DNA of 64,000 nucleotides from Candidatus Fermentithermobacillaceae bacterium (GCA_018052455.1 JAGPNE010000001.1:359261-423260); one strand, 5' to 3'. Counted from the first letter of the stretch, positions 16,833 through 26,711 are shown. The notes: generated by a model not told the origin, from the sequence alone. Translations and numbers: made by a program.

Positions 16833-19415
16833 CTAGCCAAGCAGACAGTTAAAGAGAAGTTTGAAGGTGCCGTGGGTTTGAGCCCTGAAAAGGGGCCTGA
16901 ACCCGAAAAGAACTACTTCGCCGTTTCCACACTTGGCTGTCATGACACAAGGCTTGCCAGCCATGATTTCTTCACCTATGAGCCATCCGCTCTGCAAAAG
17001 ATCCTTCTCTGGATACTCGGCAACTACGCAGTATCTATCCGATGCAAAAGTGTCCCGAACTTCAAACGCTTGACCGCCCGAAACAAGAGCATAGCACTCA
17101 TTGGGCATGCCGTATCCTATTTGGTTTCTTCCGTCCACCTTGACTCTCAGAGTAGAGCCATGACAGTAGTAATCTTTGAAGGTAAGGTTCTCCAACAGAT
17201 TGGCAACTTTTAGTTCACATGTGTCTATCGCAAATTTCGAGGACGAGTCAAAAGCAACCAGGCGCCCGCCCTTATTCACAAAATCCTTCAACGCGCAAGC
17301 CCCTTCCTTACCAATACCACTGCGGTATTCAGGAGGCATAGGCGGAAGCGGATAGGGTGTCTTCTTTGTTTCTCCTGAATCGGGTCCCAATATCATTTCG
17401 GGCCTATCAGCAGGCAGGATAATTACATCTACCTTGCTATTCAAGTTGCCTTCCCTAAAATCTGCATCCATAAGGGTCATATAGGGAAAATCGAACTTTT
17501 CCAGAACCAGCCTGCTCCAACCCTCGTCTGCATTTCCTCCCCAGTATCTTTGATACATACCAATCCGCAGTTTTTGCACCTTGTGTTTAGGAACATCAAC
17601 CTGTACCTTAACAGGGTATATAGGAACTCCACGATCGTCACACAAGGTTTTGAGCTTATCCGTAGCGTTTTCTCGATGCTCAACGTAGAAAGCCCCAGCA
17701 GGCATATGCGGGCAGTTGGGATAGTCTCCCTCACAGATAGGTCCATCAAACCTAAACACAACGTTGTCTTCCTGGAGAAGCCGGGAAACCACTGCATACG
17801 TGTCGTTCAACCTCGGATCTAGTACATATCCTTCCACTTGGTAGTAGATGCATTTGGGAGTCTCTTTTGCATCGCAGACTTTTACGTCTACATCTGACAC
17901 TATCTCAAGGTCCCCCGCTATCTCGGTATCTATGGGATCAACGCAAACACCCATAAACTCCCCAATGGTATCTGTGGCCGTATCATACATGATCGGTGAG
18001 CCATCCGGATTTCGTGTCCAGTAATTGTCTGGGTAGAATGTTCTCCCTAGCAGATTCCTTATTACTCCCATCTTGGGTTGAGCCAGGGAAACAACAAAAG
18101 ACCCTCCCGGGAACATTTTGCCGTCTGCTGCGAAACTGTCCTTTGAACGCTTAACCTCAATTCCCTGCTGCAGAAGGATTTCCACGAGTTTCAGCGCGGT
18201 AAGAGGGTCGTGCTGTTCCATAGAAATCACGTAGTTCTTGGGAGTACCCATGGCGCCTCTTTCAGTCTGGCGCGACCCCTTGAGGTAAGCATTCCACAAT
18301 ACTCTCTCCCTAAATTCGGCGCATATCTCTAGAAGAGCCCATGCTGCAATCTTCTGTTGCTCAACTATGTCGCGAAGCCGCCACCATCCGCCTGGCCAAG
18401 GGTTTGGAAAATTGGTTTGCGCCTCGTACTTTGGCATCGTCTTTGGACAAGCTCCTTCAAGTTGATGAGGATGAATGAACATAGGTGTGGCTAGTTTGGC
18501 TGAAGCAGATTCGGTGAGCATTCCCGCAATGTTGTGGTGGGTTGCAATCCAGTGGAAACCGAAATGGCCCCACCCGGGGAACTGTGCGTCATTCAAAATC
18601 CCCGTTTTCCCTTCCTGCTCAAGGGCGTATGCCATATGTGCTCCGTACCATGAGTCTTCACGCCAGACCAAGGGATCTGCATACGGCCTGATGGAGTTGC
18701 AATAAGGGGCCAGATAAAGACGTGCACCTGTGCTGCCCATATGGTGATGGTCCTGATAAGCCTGGGGATGCCACTCAGAGAACAAGATCCCACCTACGTA
18801 GCGCGATTCTATCAAGTTCATAGCAAAAGCATCCCTGTTGTTGTCATGCCCTGCATACTTATGATACAGATAAGGAAGCATGGTACCCTCGTACTCTGTG
18901 CCGAGGTATTTGTTGTACCAATCTGTAACCATTATCTGACCATCGGGATTGAAACAGGGTACCATTAAAAAGATCACATTGTCTAGTATTTTCCTGGTGG
19001 ACTCAGAGTCGTCTGACAAGAGGTCATACGCTAGCTCGGGAGCCATTTGAGTCCCGCCTATCTCGCTTGCGTGCAGGCTCATCGTCTGGCACACTACGGC
19101 TTTGCCCTCATTCACCAAACCTTTAATCGTATCTGGTTCCAGACCTCTGGGATCCGACAATTTAGCATTTATATCTTTGTAGTAGTCCAGGCGTGCGAGA
19201 TTATCCGGAGACGAAATAATGGCCAACAGAAAATCGTTTCCCTCAGTGGTTTTTCCCATGTTTATGACTTTGACTCTGTCAGACTCTGATTCGATCTTGT
19301 AGAAATAGCGAACAATATCATCCCAACGGGCCATTTTGCAATCGCTTCCGAGCCTATAACCGAAAAACTCCTCTGGAGACGTGACTTTACCTATCTGCCC
19401 AACCTCTTTTCCCAT
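16833..19415 (-). CDS. M14 family zinc carboxypeptidase
   Basis: A long (860-residue) M14-type metallopeptidase with no obvious signal peptide. The zinc motif His115-A-S-Glu118 lies in a LHASEIGG context, followed by FLMVPCFNPDGQ with the Asn/Arg-region substrate contacts, HDNNRDAF, and EWHPQAYQDHHHMG with the third zinc His. The catalytic Glu is probably in GMLTESASA. The C-terminal 350 residues form an additional domain of unknown role, including a ThuA/GATase-like VDVIILPADRPE and FVNKGGRLVAFD. The start ATG follows AAGGAGCC. It is upstream of the amidohydrolase in the same direction. The 357 nt between this gene and the divergent MATE gene hold no gene that I can support. Confidence 0.88.
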   Translation of the reverse strand: MGKEVGQIGKVTSPEEFFGYRLGSDCKMARWDDIVRYFYKIESESDRVKVINMGKTTEGNDFLLAIISSPDNLARLDYYKDINAKLSDPRGLEPDTIKGLVNEGKAVVCQTMSLHASEIGGTQMAPELAYDLLSDDSESTRKILDNVIFLMVPCFNPDGQIMVTDWYNKYLGTEYEGTMLPYLYHKYAGHDNNRDAFAMNLIESRYVGGILFSEWHPQAYQDHHHMGSTGARLYLAPYCNSIRPYADPLVWREDSWYGAHMAYALEQEGKTGILNDAQFPGWGHFGFHWIATHHNIAGMLTESASAKLATPMFIHPHQLEGACPKTMPKYEAQTNFPNPWPGGWWRLRDIVEQQKIAAWALLEICAEFRERVLWNAYLKGSRQTERGAMGTPKNYVISMEQHDPLTALKLVEILLQQGIEVKRSKDSFAADGKMFPGGSFVVSLAQPKMGVIRNLLGRTFYPDNYWTRNPDGSPIMYDTATDTIGEFMGVCVDPIDTEIAGDLEIVSDVDVKVCDAKETPKCIYYQVEGYVLDPRLNDTYAVVSRLLQEDNVVFRFDGPICEGDYPNCPHMPAGAFYVEHRENATDKLKTLCDDRGVPIYPVKVQVDVPKHKVQKLRIGMYQRYWGGNADEGWSRLVLEKFDFPYMTLMDADFREGNLNSKVDVIILPADRPEMILGPDSGETKKTPYPLPPMPPEYRSGIGKEGACALKDFVNKGGRLVAFDSSSKFAIDTCELKVANLLENLTFKDYYCHGSTLRVKVDGRNQIGYGMPNECYALVSGGQAFEVRDTFASDRYCVVAEYPEKDLLQSGWLIGEEIMAGKPCVMTAKCGNGEVVLFGFRPLFRAQTHGTFKLLFNCLLG

Positions 19416-19633
19416 GTTCTACCTGGCTCCTTACCTGCAAGGGTCTTGCACTAAGAACTACCAGGAATCAACTCCCTTCGGATAAGATTTGTGAAGAATC
19501 CTCGAGACACCTGGGTCTGTTAGAGAAAATTCGCTACGAATGTCGTAACTTCCTTTATCTTGGCGCCATAAATCTCCATAAACTACTTAGAAGATATGCC
19601 CCAAACGTAGTCTCTTCGTTTCGGTCCGCGGAT

Positions 19634-19663
19634 TTGCCTTCTACGCAAGATTTGTAATATGAT
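19634..19663 (+). promoter_or_regulatory. Candidate promoter for the MATE exporter gene
   Basis: TTGCCT at 19634-19639 and TATGAT at 19658-19663, separated by 18 nt, in the gene-free stretch before the MATE exporter. The start site would fall near 19670, giving a leader of about 100 nt. Confidence 0.4.
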
Positions 19664-19772
19664 ACTTCTGAATTGTATTTTGTGTTCCGTAATAGTTCTG
19701 CGAAAATAGGACCGTCTAGTCGAGTTGCAGCATTTGAAATAGCACATACAAAGAACAGACAAGGTGACCCAA

Positions 19773-21194
19773 TTGAAAGATCAAGGAAATGGAAGTACAG
19801 ACCAGAAGGAGCGTTCTTTGCGTCTGAGAGCCAAAGAACTGCCTCGTTATCTCGACCTGGAAAACCACACAATCGAACAGAATATTTGGATTCTCGCACT
19901 CCCTCTTATTGCCGAACGATTGCTGCAATCTGTTGTTGATGCTGCTGACATGGTTATGGTAGGACGCGTTGGAGCCGCTTCCGTGGCGGCGGTCGGACTG
20001 TCTAACCAGATCACTTTTATTGCTACAAGTTTCTACGATGCGATCCGAGTAGGAACCACGACCGTTGTTGCACGCCGTATAGGGGCGGGAGAATACGACA
20101 AGGCACAGGCAACCTTAAGACAATCCCTTATCCTAGCCTTGCTGCTTGGCCTAGTAGCCTTTGTTCTGATCTCTGGCTTCGCGGGTCCTAGCCTTGAATT
20201 ACTAGGTGCAGAAAGTGACGTAATGGAACAAGGCGTCCCATATTCATACTGGAAGGGACTATCTCTGCTATTCGAATTTGTCACAATGACCTTCACTGCC
20301 GCTTTGAGGGGATATGGCAATACGCGCCTCCCTATGTACGTTGGTATATTGGTTAACGGAACGAATCTCTTGGGCAACTACGCTTTGATATCTGGGAACT
20401 GGGGCTTTCCCGCTCTCGGAACGGAGGGCGCCGGGATTGCTACAGCATTTGCTCGTTTCTTGGGGATGATTTTCATTATACTTTTGACTGTGAAACAAGA
20501 AAGCCCGATCAGATCCTTCTATAAAGGTTCGTTCCGCCCCGACAAATCTGTCATTGACCCAGTCATTTCCGTCGGCTTGCCTGCATCAGGTGAAAGACTC
20601 ATTCTCCGAGTAGCCCAATTGTTTTACGTAAGGGCTATTGCCGGTCTGGGTACTAATGCTTACGCAGCGCACCAAATAGCTTTGCGTATAGAGTCTATGT
20701 CTCTTGTTATTGGTTTCAGTTTCGGAGCGGCAACTACCACCTTAGTTGGACAATACCTTGGTTATGGTGATCCTAAAAAAGCGGAAGACGTAGTTTTCAG
20801 GTGTGAGAAGCTTGCGGCAGTCGCAATGGGATGTGCCGGAGCACTGCTCTTTATAGCCGCACCTAACATAGTACGTGTTTTCATTCCAGATAACCCGGAG
20901 GTCACACAGCTTGGCGCTACAGTCCTTAGAATTGTTGCGGTTGCTCAGCCCATGGCGGGAGTGAACCATGTCCTGTCGGGGGGGCTCCGCGGTGCCGGTG
21001 ACACCGCTTGGGTTATGTATATAACTGGAGGTAGTGCTTGGCTTGTCAGGCTTGTTCTCACTTATCTACTGGTCACCGTCGCCGGACTTCATCTGCCCGG
21101 CGCGTGGTATGCAATGGTCGCAGATTTGACCGTTAGATCGATCTTATTTGGCAGACGCTTCAGGAGCGAAAAATGGAAATACATTGAAGTATAG
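19773..21194 (+). CDS. MATE family efflux transporter
   Basis: A 12-helix Na+ or H+ coupled exporter of the MATE (NorM/DinF-like) family, about 473 residues. After a charged 35-residue N-terminal tail the first helix carries the family pattern ILALPLIAERLLQSVVDAADMVMVGRVG, and the second half repeats it as SVGLPASGERLILRVAQLFYVRAIAGLG. The start is uncertain: TTG 19773 has AAGGTGA at 19761-19767 ahead of it and is preferred, while GTG 19764 lies inside that sequence. Substrates may include drugs or cationic metabolites. It converges on the nicotinamidase gene. Confidence 0.92.
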   Translation: MKDQGNGSTDQKERSLRLRAKELPRYLDLENHTIEQNIWILALPLIAERLLQSVVDAADMVMVGRVGAASVAAVGLSNQITFIATSFYDAIRVGTTTVVARRIGAGEYDKAQATLRQSLILALLLGLVAFVLISGFAGPSLELLGAESDVMEQGVPYSYWKGLSLLFEFVTMTFTAALRGYGNTRLPMYVGILVNGTNLLGNYALISGNWGFPALGTEGAGIATAFARFLGMIFIILLTVKQESPIRSFYKGSFRPDKSVIDPVISVGLPASGERLILRVAQLFYVRAIAGLGTNAYAAHQIALRIESMSLVIGFSFGAATTTLVGQYLGYGDPKKAEDVVFRCEKLAAVAMGCAGALLFIAAPNIVRVFIPDNPEVTQLGATVLRIVAVAQPMAGVNHVLSGGLRGAGDTAWVMYITGGSAWLVRLVLTYLLVTVAGLHLPGAWYAMVADLTVRSILFGRRFRSEKWKYIEV

Positions 21195-21206
21195 GGATAG
21201 CGCTTA

Positions 21207-21782
21207 TCAGATAATGGTTGCTCCCGAATATATCATCTCCGAAATGGCAATCTCGCCGTCTTTCGGGTTCACATTCACTGCGCGGACTCCATCTCTTATG
21301 ACCATGACCTCATAGCCCTTTCCCAGTGCGTCCAATACGGTAGCCTTGACACAGTAGTCGGTAGCTAGTCCGCCTATGTATAGGCGTCGAACCCCCTGCG
21401 TCTTTAGCCAAGCATCGAGAGGTTGCCCACCTTCGCCATCCATTGCCCCATCGAACCCTGAGTAAGCCTCTATTTCAGGATGATACCCCTTCCTGCAAAT
21501 CTCACCACCCGCTATAAGGTCCATATGTAGCTCCGCTCCCCACGTATTCTGAACACAGTGTGGTGGCCATATTCCTCCTTCTTGCCTAAACGAACTGTGG
21601 TTCGAAGGATGCCAGTCCTGTGTAAAAACAACGGGCAAGCCACGTCTTCCAAATTCCTGGATCCACTTGTTGAGGACTGGAATGACTTTGTCTCCTTCCT
21701 CAACACCCAAAGCGCCCCCGGGACAAAAGTCATTCTGAACATCAACCACAATTAGGCATGCGTCCTCATCTACATATAACAT
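21207..21782 (-). CDS. pncA: Nicotinamidase / isochorismatase family hydrolase
   Basis: A cysteine hydrolase of 191 residues, probably converting nicotinamide to nicotinate for NAD salvage. The catalytic Asp14 lies in CLIVVDVQNDFCPGGAL. The metal site is DWHPSNHSSF, and the nucleophile Cys is in GGLATDYCVKATVLDA, a nicotinamidase-type context rather than an isochorismatase one. The frame extends upstream to 21830, but ATG 21782 gives the usual short N-terminus and follows AAAGGCGGTGG. The gene converges on the MATE gene with only 12 nt between stops. Confidence 0.9.
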   Translation of the reverse strand: MLYVDEDACLIVVDVQNDFCPGGALGVEEGDKVIPVLNKWIQEFGRRGLPVVFTQDWHPSNHSSFRQEGGIWPPHCVQNTWGAELHMDLIAGGEICRKGYHPEIEAYSGFDGAMDGEGGQPLDAWLKTQGVRRLYIGGLATDYCVKATVLDALGKGYEVMVIRDGVRAVNVNPKDGEIAISEMIYSGATII

Positions 21783-21862
21783 GCTCCAACCACCGCCTTT
21801 CAAGTTCAACACATCTATTCGCTGCGACACCCCGGCTCACCTGCCGGCGGGAGAGCATTGCC

Positions 21863-21892
21863 TTGACACCGCTATCGTCCAACAATTATACT
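21863..21892 (+). promoter_or_regulatory. Promoter of the marR-RND operon
   Basis: TTGACA (21863-21868) and TATACT (21887-21892) with an 18-nt spacer, close to the consensus for the housekeeping sigma factor. The expected start site is near 21899, about 70 nt before the marR GTG. Confidence 0.75.
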
Positions 21893-21919
21893 GTCATGAG
21901 ATAATCAAGCTATTTAACC

Positions 21920-21934
21920 TTTCGTATACCGAAA
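21920..21934. promoter_or_regulatory. Candidate MarR operator
   Basis: Palindrome TTTCG-TATAC-CGAAA, perfect in its arms and near-palindromic in its centre, about 20 nt downstream of the predicted transcription start. The position would allow the encoded MarR protein to block its own transcription. Confidence 0.5.
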
Positions 21935-21968
21935 TAGTGTTCATTTGACGGTGAATTGAGGTGAGAAA

Positions 21969-22433
21969 GTGCATAAACCCGAGTCTGAACCAGCAGACGA
22001 CACCCACCGCAAACTGGTCATGGGTCAGATGATCAAATTGATGCATTCCATAAGTCGCAAATTTGGCAGAGAGATGACTCGAGCCATGGATGGCAGAGTG
22101 TCTGCTTCCCAATTCATCATGCTCAGATTCTTGAAGCAGTGCGGACCCGCTAGGGTTTCGGAGATCTCGAGAAAAATGCAGCTGACCCCGAGCGCAATTA
22201 CTTTCATGACAAAGGATCTCTTCGAAAAAGATCTGATCGAGCGGCGAAGGGACACCGAGGACAGGAGGGTTGTTTACATCAATATCACCCAAGAAGGTCT
22301 CGAAGTTGTTGAGGCGATTGAAACCTCAATACGCCAATCTGCTGAGTCACTATTAGGCAATCTCACGAATCTAGATCTGTCTAGCATCGTATGTATACTT
22401 GAGAAACTAGACACAAGCATAATTATGGCTTGA
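21969..22433 (+). CDS. MarR family transcriptional regulator
   Basis: A 154-residue winged-helix regulator. The helix-turn-helix and wing are clear: SASQFIMLRFLKQCGPARVSEISRKM then LTPSAITFMTKDLFEKDLIERRRDTEDRRVVYINIT, with the family's D-x-R-DRR wing. The start is GTG after GAGGTGAG. It is the first gene of a two-gene unit with an RND exporter 96 nt downstream, the usual arrangement for a local repressor of a pump released by the pump's own substrate. A palindrome between promoter and gene is the likely binding site. Confidence 0.93.
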   Translation: MHKPESEPADDTHRKLVMGQMIKLMHSISRKFGREMTRAMDGRVSASQFIMLRFLKQCGPARVSEISRKMQLTPSAITFMTKDLFEKDLIERRRDTEDRRVVYINITQEGLEVVEAIETSIRQSAESLLGNLTNLDLSSIVCILEKLDTSIIMA

Positions 22434-22529
22434 GTCTCTCAACAGACGGGCTTGAAAGTTGCAGTAGATTTGATTGCCCTAGTTTCTTGAAGAACGATCA
22501 CAATTACGAAGCACGAGGAGGAACTGTAG

Positions 22530-25500
22530 ATGAACCTTGCAAGAACATCCATTAGACGACCTGTCGGTATTCTAATGGTAATGTTTATGGTAGTACTTTT
22601 GGGCGTTGTGTCTGTTACAAATCTCAACTTGGACCTCCTACCCAAGATTACTCCACCCGTTGCAGCCGTTATTACCAGTTACCCAGGCGCCTCCGCCAAT
22701 GAGGTCGCAGAACTGGTAACACAGCGCGTTGAAGCTGCAGTCGTCACTACGTCAGGTATCCAAGACATAATGTCAATCTCCCAAGAGGGAGTTTCAATAG
22801 TTGTTTTAACATTTGACTGGAACCAAGACATGACTGAAGCACGTACTGATATCACGCAAAAGATTGAGATGGTCCCACTTCCCGAAGGAACATCTAAACC
22901 CACGGTAATGAAGTTTGATCCTACCATGCTCCCTGTCATGGAGATCTCGGTTACCCATAGCAAAGACACAGACCTGGCAGGGCTCACTGTTTTTACTGAG
23001 AACACTCTTAAACCGAGGATCGAAGGAATTGAGGGTGTGGCGTCTGTAGATGTGTTAGGCGGAATAAAAGAACAGATCCAAGTAAGACTTGATCCATCCA
23101 AACTAAGTGCGTTTGGATTAACTCAGGACACAGTGGCCGGGATAATTTCGGCATCGAACCTGAATTATCCTGTAGGCAAGGTGGACAAGGATGGGCTGCT
23201 GCTTGATGTCAGACTAGAAGGCAAGTTCAAATCCCTCGAAGACCTGGAAGAACTCGTTGTCGGATATGCTCCCGCAGCTTTGCTCAACGGCGATGTTACT
23301 TCTATGGAACGCGACATGAGCGCAACCTCTAAGTTGGCTAACTTTGCACAAAGTCCTATGGTACCTCTTCGGCTAAAAGACATTGCAACGGTCGAACAGG
23401 CTTTTTCGGAAACTACATCTATAGCCAGGATCAATGGCAAGCCGAGCCTCCTTCTCTCGATCAAGAAAGAAGGTAGCGCTAATACTGTAACTGTCGCCCG
23501 CAGAGTACGCGAAGAACTGGACAACCTGAAGAACCAAATCTCTGAATTTGACGCGGTGATCAGTTTTGATGAAGCCAAGTTCATTGAAGAAACTATCAAT
23601 TCTGTTGCTAAGAACCTGGTCATAGGTGCAATCCTGGCAATAATCGTGCTAATACTATTTCTCAAGGACTTCCGGACCACGCTCGTAATAGCTATAAGCA
23701 TACCATTCTCCGTCATAGCTACGTTCGTGCTTATGTACTTTGGCGATTTGACGCTAAACATAATGACCCTAGGTGGGCTCACCCTCGGGGTTGGAATGCT
23801 CGTTGACAACTCAATAGTTGTCATTGAGAACATCTATAGGCACATTGAGATGGGCACAGAGCCTAAAGAAGCCGCAGCTAGGGGTGCAGGAGAGGTAGCA
23901 ATGGCAATTACAGCTTCGACGGTTACGACCCTGGTGGTATTTCTGCCTATAGTATTCGTCGGAGGAGTCAGTGGAATCATATTTAAGGAATTAGCGCTGA
24001 CGGTGACTTTCTCCTTGCTAGCATCCCTTTTGGTCGCACTGACCGTGGTGCCGATGCTCGCATCCGTATGGTTTGTAAAGAAGAAAACACGCCCAGTCGC
24101 ATACGCTTCTCAGGGCAATGGTGACCCTTCGCCCGAAGCCAAAAAACACCAAGGCAAGTATTTCAACATGGTCCAGTGGACGCTACACAACCGGCTAGTC
24201 GTTTTGCTGATCGTTGGAGCGCTTATTGCAGGTTCAGTATACCTGGGCTCCAAAATAGGTACTGAATTCATACCAACTGCCGATGAAGGCGGGTTTTCCA
24301 TTGCAGTAAAAATGCCAGAAGGCACGCCTATTGAAAAGCTGGACAACCTCGTCTCAGAAATTGAACAGATACTAGACAAAAATCGCTCCATAGAGACATA
24401 TACGGTGTCTATAAGTGGCGGCGGTGGGAGCCTGACTTCTCTAACCACTTCAGAAGGCGGTACTGCAGCCACTATAACGGCCATAGTCACGCAAGAGACC
24501 CTTGACAAGAAAGAAACAGTAAAAGTCATGGAAGACATTGAAAAACAGGTGGATAAGATAAGAGATGGAGCCAAAATCTCTTTCACCCCACAGTCTTCAA
24601 TAGCATTGATGGCAGGAGGCATTTCAGGTTCAATTCAGGTATCAGTGACAGGTCCAGATATAACCGAGGTTTCCAGGCTAAACGACGAAATTGTAGAGAA
24701 GATCAAGGATCTAGACGACGTAAAAGAAGTGACATCTACGCTCACAGAAAGGAAACCAGAAATCCACATTGTAATCGACAAAGACAAAGCAATTGCGTAC
24801 GGTCTTACACCTGCCCAGGTAGGGACAGCTTTGTCAAGAGCGGTTAAGGGACAAACGGTCTCCAGACTGGAAAAAGGCAGCAATACATTCGATATAGTGG
24901 TCAGCTATGAGAAAGACGCAGTAGAGACAGTCGAAGATATGGAATCACTACGCTTGTCCGGCGCTCTTGGAACCGTCGCACTCAAGGACATTGCACAAGT
25001 CATAGAGGGTGAAGGCCCAATAACCATTAATCGCCTGAACCAGCGACTTAGCGCAAGAATAAGTGCCAAGTACTCAAATGTCACTTTGGGAGAGATGACT
25101 ACAAGGATTAACGATGCGGTTTCTGAAATCGATATTCCTGATGGCTACAAGATAAGTATGGGCGGCATGTCAGAATTGATGGAAGAAGGCTTCGATGCGC
25201 TCAAACTCGCACTCGTCCTTGCGATTATCCTCGTATATATGGTAATGGCTGCTTCATTTGAATCTCTATCTACCCCCTTTGTTATCCTATTTACAATGCC
25301 ACTAGGAGCAATAGGAGTGATAGTCGCGCTCTATATTTCCGGATACGCTTTTGGAGTAACAGCCTTCATGGGAGCCATAGTGCTAGCAGGCGTGGTCGTG
25401 AATAACGGCATAGTCATGGTAGATTTCATAAACCAGGAACGTGCTGCGGGCATGCCCTTGGGCGACGCAATCTGTGACGGGGCGTCTAAGCGTCTGCGGC

Positions 25501-25919
25501 CTGTACTTATGACAAGCCTTACGACCATACTAGGCCTTATACCTATGGCTCTGGGACTTGGGGAAGGTGGAGAACTGGCAGCCCCCATGGCATTGAGCAT
25601 AATGGGCGGACTCAGTTCAGGTACATTCTTTACTCTCTTTGTTATACCTGTAGTGTATAGCATATTCACCGGATATAAGCCAACCAAGCGTGCACCTGCG
25701 CCGGAATATATAGAAACGTACCAAGAAAAGCACGTGGCTGAGCCGGGAGCGGAAGATGTTGCACAAACACATGTTACCGAGACGGAAATAGTTGCTGAAC
25801 CAAGTAAGCACGAAGATACCAGTCCAAAGGTCGACTTGGACCAACAAGACCTGGAACAGCTGATAGAACTATTAACAAAACTGGCATCGTCTACTAAGAA
25901 AAAAGAGGACATCGAGTAA
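22530..25919 (+). CDS. RND family efflux transporter (AcrB/HAE-1 type)
   Basis: A 1129-residue resistance-nodulation-division exporter. It has an N-terminal helix (RRPVGILMVMFMVVLLGVVS), two large extracytoplasmic loops each followed by a six-helix block, and the TM4 proton-relay Asp in LGVGMLVDNSIVVIENI. A hydrophilic, Glu-rich tail of about 75 residues follows the last helix. In diderms these pumps need a membrane fusion protein and an outer-membrane channel; neither is present here, as is usual in monoderm Bacillota, where such pumps probably act alone or have other roles. The ATG follows GAGGAGG. It is controlled from the marR promoter and ended by a strong terminator. Confidence 0.95.
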   Translation: MNLARTSIRRPVGILMVMFMVVLLGVVSVTNLNLDLLPKITPPVAAVITSYPGASANEVAELVTQRVEAAVVTTSGIQDIMSISQEGVSIVVLTFDWNQDMTEARTDITQKIEMVPLPEGTSKPTVMKFDPTMLPVMEISVTHSKDTDLAGLTVFTENTLKPRIEGIEGVASVDVLGGIKEQIQVRLDPSKLSAFGLTQDTVAGIISASNLNYPVGKVDKDGLLLDVRLEGKFKSLEDLEELVVGYAPAALLNGDVTSMERDMSATSKLANFAQSPMVPLRLKDIATVEQAFSETTSIARINGKPSLLLSIKKEGSANTVTVARRVREELDNLKNQISEFDAVISFDEAKFIEETINSVAKNLVIGAILAIIVLILFLKDFRTTLVIAISIPFSVIATFVLMYFGDLTLNIMTLGGLTLGVGMLVDNSIVVIENIYRHIEMGTEPKEAAARGAGEVAMAITASTVTTLVVFLPIVFVGGVSGIIFKELALTVTFSLLASLLVALTVVPMLASVWFVKKKTRPVAYASQGNGDPSPEAKKHQGKYFNMVQWTLHNRLVVLLIVGALIAGSVYLGSKIGTEFIPTADEGGFSIAVKMPEGTPIEKLDNLVSEIEQILDKNRSIETYTVSISGGGGSLTSLTTSEGGTAATITAIVTQETLDKKETVKVMEDIEKQVDKIRDGAKISFTPQSSIALMAGGISGSIQVSVTGPDITEVSRLNDEIVEKIKDLDDVKEVTSTLTERKPEIHIVIDKDKAIAYGLTPAQVGTALSRAVKGQTVSRLEKGSNTFDIVVSYEKDAVETVEDMESLRLSGALGTVALKDIAQVIEGEGPITINRLNQRLSARISAKYSNVTLGEMTTRINDAVSEIDIPDGYKISMGGMSELMEEGFDALKLALVLAIILVYMVMAASFESLSTPFVILFTMPLGAIGVIVALYISGYAFGVTAFMGAIVLAGVVVNNGIVMVDFINQERAAGMPLGDAICDGASKRLRPVLMTSLTTILGLIPMALGLGEGGELAAPMALSIMGGLSSGTFFTLFVIPVVYSIFTGYKPTKRAPAPEYIETYQEKHVAEPGAEDVAQTHVTETEIVAEPSKHEDTSPKVDLDQQDLEQLIELLTKLASSTKKKEDIE

Positions 25920-25932
25920 CAAGGCAATACAG

Positions 25933-25971
25933 AAAGGCTGGGTTGCACTTGCCACCCAGCCTTTCTTTTTC
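25933..25971 (+). terminator. Rho-independent terminator of the marR-RND operon
   Basis: Perfect 11-bp stem AAAGGCTGGGT (25933-25943) / ACCCAGCCTTT (25954-25964), a 10-nt loop, then CTTTTTCG, starting 14 nt after the stop codon. Confidence 0.93.
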
Positions 25972-26009
25972 GTTAACTATGTGCCCGGGATAAAATACGC
26001 ACACTAAGC

Positions 26010-26528
26010 CTATATGTTCATCCAATTCCAGCGCTTGCTTTCTTCAACATCAAACCACATCCCGCTCTTGGTAAGATACGCTAAAACATTTGCTAAGGAG
26101 GTCACGTGCTCATATTCTTCTTTGCGTAGTATGTCGAAGTACTCTTTCTCGTTAGGGTCAGTAGATCGCTTGAAAAGGTCATTGTACATCTTGTAACTTT
26201 CTTGTTCTAGGTCCAAAGCCGCTTTCAGAGCATCTATATACGGTTCGCCTTCCTGATGTACTGAAACCTCACCAATCTTCTCAAACACGTCTTTTACACG
26301 TTCTTCAATCGGCGGGAGTTCCTCGGCAGAGAACTGTATCTCTCCTGTGTCCTCGAGGGATCTTAGAAGGTCACGAAACTTTTCCGCATGAGTTCTTTCA
26401 TCCGAAGCCAGTTCTTCGAACAGGCCCTTAACCAACGGGTTCTTGGCCTTCTCCGCCTCTGTGGCGTAAATCTCGCACCCCTTTTCTTCCATGTGCACCG
26501 CTCTTAGCAATACTTCTCGCACTGGCAC
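26010..26528 (-). CDS. Rubrerythrin-like ferritin-fold protein
   Basis: A 172-residue four-helix di-iron protein. The expected ligands are two Glu-x-x-His type helices, DERTHAEKF and EYEHVTSL, paired with AVHMEEKGCEIY and LDLEQESYKMY. It lacks the C-terminal rubredoxin domain of classic rubrerythrin, so it must receive electrons from another protein. Likely role: peroxide reduction or iron handling under oxidative stress in an anaerobe. The start is GTG 26528, preceded by GGGGAGGTG; the ATG-less extension to 26537 lies inside that site. It is transcribed towards the RND operon terminator. Confidence 0.87.
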   Translation of the reverse strand: MPVREVLLRAVHMEEKGCEIYATEAEKAKNPLVKGLFEELASDERTHAEKFRDLLRSLEDTGEIQFSAEELPPIEERVKDVFEKIGEVSVHQEGEPYIDALKAALDLEQESYKMYNDLFKRSTDPNEKEYFDILRKEEYEHVTSLANVLAYLTKSGMWFDVEESKRWNWMNI

Positions 26529-26711
26529 AAAACACACCTCCCCTTTGATTGGTAACTTTAAGCATCATACTCTGCGCTTTCACCACTAAGCGTATATCAA
26601 ATTCGCTTCAAATCCAACTGCTAGAGAACTTGGTTGTATCGTAATGCACTCGGGAAGAAGAAGGAAAAACACTGCAGCGCGGAATATACCTCATCTAAGG
26701 AGCGTGATAAT

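Noticed and set aside
23165-23833. 222-codon frame antisense to the RND gene (also 22679-23101, 24110-24622, 25331-25948)
   Set aside because: Ser/Thr-rich products with no motifs, lying fully within a well-identified gene; typical shadow frames.
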